Shown here: in pieces, positions 18,510-24,569 of the stretch | Numbering within the stretch: position 1 is the first letter of the stretch | How the letters are laid out: every line of letters begins with the position of its first letter | Source: Rhizopus sp. PT2906 | Lineage: Eukaryota > Mucoromycota > Mucoromycetes > Mucorales > Rhizopodaceae | Length of the DNA: 24,569 nt | Reading direction: 5' to 3' | Assembly: GCA_025529335.1 (NCBI GenBank) | Contig: JAMYHX010000574.1 | Coordinates: forward strand, 1 to 24,569 | Program-made: the position numbers and the translations under genes | Notes under the pieces: generated by a model | The model's input: only the letters and a program-made list of their open reading frames with translations | Told to the model about the DNA's origin: nothing | The model's database searches: none

Positions 18510-20271
18510 ATAAACTCTGGAGCTTCCAAAATGGGTATTTTATTCTTATATTTTCAGGTACTGTAAAAACCGGGAATACATGTTTATAAAATAAATAAAA
18601 AACAAACAAGATTTTAGAATACTCCAGAGTTGGCTTGTCTTGAGCACTGAAAGCTTTCTCAAGTGAATACTCTTTTAGCCATAATAAATATACGTGGAAT
18701 TTTGCGCATTATCTTCACAAAGCAATAAAATGCTGATCTATGCCAGTTTAATGACGTCCAGACTTTTTTTTTTCAAAATCAATCAAAGCGTACCTTGAAT
18801 ATCCAGGTTCGTTTAGTGATAATCTAAGACACGCCACTATTTGTCAGTGACAACAGCAAGTGATCACAAAATCCAAACTATCACAGTATTCAAAGATATG
18901 TTATAGGATTGCTCAGCAGAAAAAAAGAGAGGGATCAATTTGACTCAAAAATGAAAAGAATGAACGAGGTCATGAGACAACAAAAGCAGAAAGAGAAAAA
19001 GAGTAAGGTCTAAAGGGTTCTTTTATTAAGTGTTTTTGTCATACATGAATACATCAAATCGGTAATAGAATAAAGTCCGTGCTGTCTTAAAAAAAATTTA
19101 TTAGGGAAAAGTAAACACCCACATCAGTACCCTCATCTTGTATTATGTAAAATAGATGATCAATCTTCTATATGATAGTCATTGCAATAACTCTAGCAAC
19201 CAATATAATACTATTCAATATGATTTCTATAGCAATAGTAGCCATGGTGATGAGCTATACCTGTAACTCCTGTCATCCTTATTTAGCCTCTATTGTTTGT
19301 CCGGTTAAATAGGGTATATGTTTAGGAGTTAAAATAAAAAAGCGGGGAAACGCTTAGGGACAGCATAAGATTGGTGCGGCTATAAAAATCCTTTGAAATC
19401 GGATGATAATTTTCCCCATAGTTTATAATGTCTTATTTCGGACATCATTGTTGTATTCCACATGGAAGAACGTGTATTTGTAACCTTTTATTTAGGAAAT
19501 TGAGATCAGCGCTAATCCAATGTTGAATATTTATAATCTTGTTAACAGAGGATAGAATAGACACAATATAAACTTGTATTATATCGTAAATATTTGTATA
19601 CAATAATACTTTCGTATTTTCTCCTCTTTTATTGTTTATTGTTCTTTTATCTTCTATTTGTTCTTTTGGTTCATGTCCTACAATTTCATTCCTATCGGCC
19701 ATTCACGGAACCATCGGAACACCAAAGTTGTGCTCGTTTCAAATACAAATTAGAGAATATCCTTGCTACATCAAGATTAAAATACCGCGATTTTAGAGTT
19801 AATTGAATTGTCAGTCATCATAGATTCCATATTTAACCTCAAAGTAAAACAAAGATTGCTCACTTTTCAAATAGACTCTTCTCTTTACTTTTAGTTACAC
19901 ACACTGAAAAAAAAATTCTACTAAAAATGATTCAAATTCCGTTTTATTTATTAAAATCCCGATTGAGTTCAACGATTATAATATAATGTAAAGAGATCCT
20001 TTCTTTTTTTACATAAAAAATTTTTCTTTTTTTTTTTTTTTTTTTTTTCAAAGAAGTACACAACTCCCCTTTTGTCTTCTTTAACGACTATTAATATACG
20101 CCCTTAAATATTATTTAATTCGTTTATTTTACATTGATTTATGATACAATTATATTTTGCAAACGAGATAATTGACATTCATTGATTTCAGTTTATCTCG
20201 TTCTTCCTAAAGATTATTATTATTACATTTACTATTATTAACTGCTACCCCCCAATTTCATATTTATTATA
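18510..20271. other. Long intergenic region before the DUF8032-like gene
   Basis: I find no gene in this 1.76 kb. The ORFs at 19445-19702 (-) and 19594-19806 (+) are antisense to each other and composed of AT-rich low-complexity translation. A 10-bp perfect inverted repeat (18513-18522 with 18622-18631) lies in the 3' region of the Lines-like gene. A 22-base T run occurs at 20027-20048. The last several hundred bases are AT-rich with pyrimidine tracts and probably hold the promoter and a long 5' leader of the next gene. Confidence 0.5.
20027..20048. repeat. Poly-T tract, 22 bases
   Basis: An uninterrupted run of 22 T residues about 225 bp before the next start codon, possibly a nucleosome-excluding promoter element of the kind known for fungal poly(dA:dT) tracts. 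Confidence 0.8.
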
Positions 20272-21968
20272 ATGACATCCTTATCACCAACAACTCTTTT
20301 ACTCGGAGATATCATCAGTTCTCCTTCAAAGGCTGAATCTATCCTGGAATCATTGACGGCTGAACAAATCATAATGATCGAGTCTACTATTCATCGCGTC
20401 AAACGTAGAAAGATGGACAAGTCAAAGGAAGTCAAAGCTTCTAATCACGCCTCCGCCATCGCAAATGCTCTGGCTGCTGCCATGGTCTCTGCTGCACTTC
20501 AAACGAAGACAAATGAAATCAAGGAGCCAACACCCTCGCCTCCGTCAACGGCGACAACCTCAACTACCACCACGACAACTCCTAATGAACCTATCGCAGA
20601 AGTCAAGAATGGTGTGGAATGGGTCTCTTTTGTTTATTCTCACAACCGCACCCTTAAGCGCTACTCTATCAGAACAGATATTCAAAATGTCGCCTTGGAT
20701 GCTGTCGATGAAAAATTTAAAGCTGAAAATTGCGTATGTAGATTTTAAAATTTTTTTACAATCTACTCAAACTCTTTTTATTAGGTTTATCCACGAGCTA
20801 ATTTACCCAAGGAAACATACAAAGGCAATCGATGGGCATATGAAACAGAATGCAATGATTTGGGTTGGAAGTTGGCATGGTTAAATAAGGAGGAGATTGC
20901 AGGTAAACGTGGTTTGATTCAGCGTGCTGTCGATTCATATCGTAATCGATACCCAAGCATGCGATCTCGGCGCGTAGCACGTCAAGAAAAGCTGCTCAAT
21001 GGCACTCTCCGTAAGCGAAAGAACAGAGAAGAGGACGAAGACCAAAGTCAACCAGCGACAACTGCTCCCATTCGTCCTCCTCAGACTCTTGAGGCTGCTA
21101 TCGTCAAGCCTTCTCATCAACCCAAGACGATTGCAATCGATGATCTTGTCAACCACACCCGCTACAGAATTAAGATCAACATCGAAACAATTTCATTGGA
21201 TGAAATTTCCTTAGACTTCAAGCGACAGAACTGTCCTTTCCCAAGAGCAATTCATGCAGATCCGGATTTGTATATCGGTGGACGTCAGAGATGGGTCCAA
21301 GACAATATGTTGAATGAGTTGAGCTGGAAATTGGTAAGTTGATCTTTTAAAAAGGAAGAAGAAGGATGGTTATCTGACCAGCTCTTTTGTAGGCTTATCT
21401 GAATCCTCGTATTCTCGCAGGCAAGAAAAACTTGCTTCAACGTGCCTTAGATGTATATCGAACCAAGTTCATGCCTTCACTTCAACCACGCCGACAGTCA
21501 AGTCGCACTCCACCTTCATTTGACAAGTCATCTGTAATGATCGAAAAGAAGAAGAAGAAGAAGAGTCATGACTTGAGTAATTGCTTCTCGCTGGACGAAG
21601 AAGCGGTCAATAAGATGAGTTTGACACATTTGCCACGACAATCTGATCAGGATCCAATGATCTCGCCTTCCTACGATGATGCCATGTATGCTGATGCTCG
21701 ATTCTCTCCATTTGATGAATCATGTAATACAAGCAGTAGTAGCTCAAGCGTAGCCTGTACACCTAGTCCACCTGTAACGGCAGATATCCTCGGTTTTACC
21801 GATGTTTATGATTCTTTCATGCTACCACCCGTCAATGATACATTTTTGTTATTGGATAACGATACAAACATGGGAATTAAATGCTATGATCCACTTATGT
21901 CACCCTCTAGCCCAGAATTAGATAAACAAGACTTTTCAGCGTCTCATCTATTAGATCCTCTCTTTTAA
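20272..21968 (+). CDS. Protein with two DUF8032-like domains, possible nuclear regulator
   Basis: Exons 20272-20733, 20785-21333 and 21393-21968 give 528 aa; introns are 51 and 59 bp, phase 0. The N-terminus has a helix (LTAEQIIMIESTIHRVKRRK) followed by a Thr/Pro-rich linker. The first domain spans about 111-216 (NGVEWVSFVYSHNRTLKRYS, CVYPRANLPKETYKGNRWAY, GWKLAWLNKEEIAGKRGLIQ, RAVDSYRNRY). A second, diverged copy spans about 272-366 (RYRIKINIETISLDEI, NCPFPRAIHADPDLYIGGRQ, SWKLAYLNPRILAGKKNLLQ, RALDVYRTKF). The match between copies is plain in the WKLA-x-LN-x-x-x-x-AGK-x-x-L-QRA-x-D-x-Y core. I recall this module from zygomycete proteins as DUF8032, but not with certainty. After the second copy come a poly-Lys run (about 381-388) that may serve as a nuclear signal and an acidic, Ser-rich C-terminus like a transactivation region. 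Function unknown; a transcription role is inference. Confidence 0.85.
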
Positions 21969-22255
21969 AGAACACAAAAAAACGACAAATACCTTTTGTA
22001 AATACTACCTATTTATCTCTCTTTACATTCTTTTCCTCCTTCCTCTTTACGCCTCCCCTTTTCCTCTTTTTACTTAAAAATTACATGCCTCATTTAAATT
22101 TTTTATATCTTTGATAGTTTTGTAATATTTTTTTTGTTTGTATTCTGTATCTTAATAAAAATATGAAAATAGTGTTTAAAGTATTACAAGATTTTTTTCT
22201 TTTGTATGACAAAAGTGCTCCTGAATGATTAAATAGATAACGCTCTTTTAGTTAA

Positions 22256-22474
22256 ATGATCAAAAAGTTGTCATTGACCATTTCTCGTTCACTTAAAACC
22301 CACTCTCCTCGTCTAACCAACCTCTTTATAACAGTCAGAAGACATAATCTCTTCAAGAAGTGCCCAGAACATCGCATGATCAAAGTAAATATCTGCCACG
22401 GTCAATACGTTTGCGTACCGTATTCTCCTACACTTTATTCACAAATTATTCGCGCACTGATAAAAAAAAAATGA
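22256..22474 (+). CDS. Small hypothetical ORF, 72 aa
   Basis: An ATG-started frame of 72 codons. The first ~35 residues are basic and Ser/Thr-rich without acidic residues (MIKKLSLTISRSLKTHSPRL), like a mitochondrial targeting sequence. The rest contains a Cys/His pair set (KKCPEHRM, NICHGQYVC) and ends in poly-Lys encoded by an A run. I do not recognise it. It is weakly supported: no homology is known to me, no intron is seen, and the leader is short. Confidence 0.25.
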   Translation: MIKKLSLTISRSLKTHSPRLTNLFITVRRHNLFKKCPEHRMIKVNICHGQYVCVPYSPTLYSQIIRALIKKK

Positions 22475-22690
22475 TAATTTCAGACAACAAATGAGACAAC
22501 AAATGATAATAAAAGAGAGCCTATCAGAAGCAAAAGGACAAATAAAGAAATGATTAGTATTTCAGTTATTTACATTGATATTAAACACTTACATTATAAA
22601 GAAGAGGATTTATAAGAGAAAAAGAGAGACAAGAAAAGTGAGTAAACTTATAAAAGAGATTATGAATATCTTACCCGAAGTGCATTATAT

Positions 22691-22710
22691 GGGCCAGCGA
22701 TAACTGGCCC
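22691..22710. repeat. Perfect hairpin, 7-bp GC-rich stem
   Basis: GGGCCAG and CTGGCCC pair perfectly around a 6-base loop. It stands out in AT-rich DNA and lies about 220 bp upstream of the decayed gene copy. Confidence 0.75.
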
Positions 22711-22765
22711 AGAGGAAGAAGAGAAAGAGAGAGAGGGAGCAAGAAAGTGAGCGGATGGGACCAAG

Positions 22766-22783
22766 GTTTGGTAAGAACCAAAC
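22766..22783. repeat. Perfect hairpin, 7-bp stem with 4-base loop
   Basis: GTTTGGT and ACCAAAC pair perfectly around AAGA. Together with the hairpin 56 bp upstream it flanks a purine-rich tract. Confidence 0.7.
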
Positions 22784-22926
22784 TACCCCTAGCTAGCACC
22801 GGTTACTGTTTTCGAATTTAAGATCTATATACTACATATCGGTTTCTTACAAGAGTACTTTCTACTTTGCTAAATCTATCCAAAACACAAATACAACAGT
22901 CCCATTCAGGCCACGAATAAGGTTAA

Positions 22927-23969
22927 GTTGTCTCATACGCACTCTTATTTAAAACTAATTCAACATTTAGCTTAGAGAAGGCCCATGTGATTGAATGTGG
23001 ATACTCCATTAGCTGTAAACCACACTATCCAAAAGACTTATATCAGTTGTTTGGAGACAACAAACAACAGGTGATCAAATCCCCTTTCAAGAAGCGTAGC
23101 TTGTTCTCAAACGCCATATTACAAGCATTGTCAACGGGGAATAAAAGAGTGATCTTGAAGGCTCTTACTGATGATAACCGTCTTGACATAGTCGATGAAA
23201 GTAACAAAGAAGCTGCCTTCGTGCATGAATATTTCGTATATATGTACAATTTTTACAAGAGCCCTTCTCTTGTTGACAATGAAGCTATGTTCAACCATAA
23301 GCTGATTTTGCCATTGTTGGAAATGGCATGTAGCCACAGTTGTTTGAAGTTTGTTCCCAGAGAAGTGCTTCTGTCTTCAACAGACGAGCCTTACAATGCT
23401 GATGCTGTGGTGAAGTTTGAGGATATTGAAGTTTGCCTCTTGGAGACATCAGGCCACTATGGCTTGAGTGATAAAGGTCGCTTTGGCTATGGTCATGCCA
23501 AGGGTGCCTTTAGTGCTATCTCAATGATAAGGCATGCTTACAAGAAGTATCCATATGCTACAATAACAGTAGCTCAAGCATTGCGTGTATTTTTCATGCA
23601 TGCCAAAGAAAAGAAGCTGAATCTTTGGTCTCTTGAATTTGTCTTCTTAGGCGTGTAAATATTACAAAGAATTGCCGTGGCTGGTATTCCATAAACTGAG
23701 CACCATTCTGCCCAAATATTACACATGGGCAACTTTACCTATAAACTCCAGACATAAATGGCTTCCTCTGTTGATGTATTGAAAAAAAAATGAGGAAAGA
23801 GCACGATGACTATATGATTTCAGCAGAGTTCAGCGACGAACATGAAGAAAGAGACCGCCTAGCAAGCTTCGTTTCTAAAGCTATACAGAAACCAGCAAGA
23901 GGAAGTGGTTACGGCCTGCTTCTCCCTGAAGAGCTTGAAAAAAGTAAAGTTAGGCGGCAGCATTCATAA
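22927..23969 (+). pseudogene. Decayed member of a repeated Mucoralean hypothetical protein family
   Basis: A frame open from 22927 to 23658 encodes about 240 residues without an obvious ATG start (CGYSISCKPHYPKDLYQLFG, HEYFVYMYNFYKSPSLVD, VCLLETSGHYGLSDKGRFGY, SAISMIRHAYKKYPYAT, FFMHAKEKKLNLWSLEF). It stops at TAA 23656-23658. Beyond it, recognisable continuation appears in shifted frames broken by stops: ILQRIAVAGIP, EHHSAQILHMGNFTYKLQT, ASSVDVLKKK, then RKEHDDYMISAEFSDEHEE to a final stop at 23967-23969. This succession of coherent pieces across several stops and at least two frame changes is the signature of a pseudogene. I recall many related hypothetical proteins in Mucorales genomes, with no known function; their copy number suggests link to mobile elements. 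Confidence 0.65.
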
Positions 23970-24569
23970 TGATTGTCCAATTTGTTAAGTGGAGATATGG
24001 AGTTAAATTATGAAAGGAGTTAAAAGGGTTGTAGAATAGTTAGAATAAAAGTGGATGAATAGAAGTCATTCATTTTTTTGGAGCAATAGTTGAATCAAAA
24101 TGATAGGTAAGACATAGTTAGAAGTAAAAGGTATATCTTGGCTGTTCCCCACTTTCATCCTCTCTTTCTTGTTTCTGTTTTGTTTTCCTGTCTCTCCCAA
24201 GAAGATGAAGATCAAAAGCTTGATAACAACCAAGATCACATCTTACAAAGTGTAATGTATAAACCTGTGTATTTACGGATAAATGCGTATAAAACTGTGT
24301 ATTTGGACCAAAAATTTCCTATAGTGTTGGTAATGTTGGACATCATACGCTTGTTTATTGAAATAAATAGACAAGTTTCCCGAAATGAAAGGACATTATT
24401 TTAGTGCACCATTATTTTGGCAAAAAAAAAAAAAGTGTACCATATCCTAGGTCTTTAAAAATAGAATAGGACTACTGTCATTCAAACGAGTAATACACTC
24501 TTTCCGGAAAGTAAATTCGCCTGTGATCGAAAATAAATACACCCATGGTGAGAACAAAATTCATGTTGC
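23970..24569. other. AT-rich end of window without supported genes
   Basis: The ORF at 24138-24404 (+) begins with TTG and has no recognisable motif. It includes an imperfect 18-bp direct repeat (24257-24274 and 24287-24304, one mismatch, 30-bp period). A 13-base A run starts near 24423. I see no other structure. Confidence 0.5.
24257..24304. repeat. Imperfect 18-bp direct repeat, 30-bp period
   Basis: GTATAAACCTGTGTATTT and GTATAAAACTGTGTATTT differ at one position. Only two copies are visible. Confidence 0.7.

Larger units (their letters stand above)
21969..22926. other. Intergenic region with hairpins
   Basis: After the 3' end of the DUF8032-like gene, with a candidate AATAAA signal near 22154, the sequence is AT-rich and pyrimidine-rich to about 22250. 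It then holds one small ORF (22256-22474, listed separately), a purine-rich GA tract (about 22710-22748) and two short perfect hairpins just upstream of the pseudogene that begins near 22927. Confidence 0.5.

Noticed and set aside
19445..19806. Opposed short ORFs in the long spacer
   Set aside because: Antisense to each other, low complexity, no conserved motif.
24138..24404. 88-codon plus-strand ORF
   Set aside because: Starts with TTG, contains a direct-repeat-driven segment, and has no recognisable domain.
1..24569. tRNA, rRNA, CRISPR array, integrase or phage genes
   Set aside because: I looked by eye for tRNA T-arm patterns, regularly spaced repeats and integrase or phage motifs on both strands and found none convincing; a covariance-model search was not possible.

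Overview
The window looks like nuclear DNA of a zygomycete-type fungus, most likely Mucorales (Mucor/Rhizopus/Phycomyces-like). The evidence is AT-rich spacers, genes split by many 46-74 bp GT..AG introns, T/pyrimidine-rich tracts just before start codons, and proteins resembling fungal housekeeping families. There are no bacterial operons, Shine-Dalgarno sites, CRISPR arrays or prophage. All gene models were assembled by hand from frame continuity and splice sites; all family names come from recognition, not from searches.

Layout. 1-584: non-coding. 585-1998 (+): SPT2 chromatin protein, with a proposed 9-nt first exon. 2336-3914 (-): CDP-diacylglycerol synthase CDS1, six exons. 3915-5198: spacer with a decayed gene copy (-) and an orphan ORF (+). 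5199-5716 (+): cytochrome b5. 5983-7275 (+): LRR-like protein of unknown function. 7565-9500 (+): auxilin/SWA2-type UBA-TPR-J protein, which I propose joins two apparently separate ORFs through three small introns. 9614-10243 (+): short COG7-like Golgi tether subunit. 11611-13938 (+): eight-exon RA-PH adaptor with a poly-Q tail. 13997-14582 (-): HAP2/NF-YA, convergent with the RA-PH gene. 14583-17396: gene-poor, with decayed fragments including one like a FAR1/MULE-type domain. 17397-18509 (+): intronless protein resembling Lines/LINS1. 18510-20271: long spacer. 20272-21968 (+): protein with two copies of a DUF8032-like domain. 21969-24569: hairpins, a clear pseudogene of a repeated Mucoralean protein family, and AT-rich DNA.

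The functions are mostly unrelated housekeeping ones: chromatin (SPT2), phospholipid synthesis (CDS1, cytochrome b5), vesicle traffic (auxilin, COG7), Ras/phosphoinositide signalling (RA-PH) and transcription (HAP2, DUF8032-like). Nothing suggests a cluster working as one pathway. The main points of interest are the corrected gene models, the short COG7, the RA-PH protein, the CCAAT/CRE palindrome upstream of HAP2, and the decayed mobile or repeated sequences between genes. I do not see a convincing new multi-gene system.
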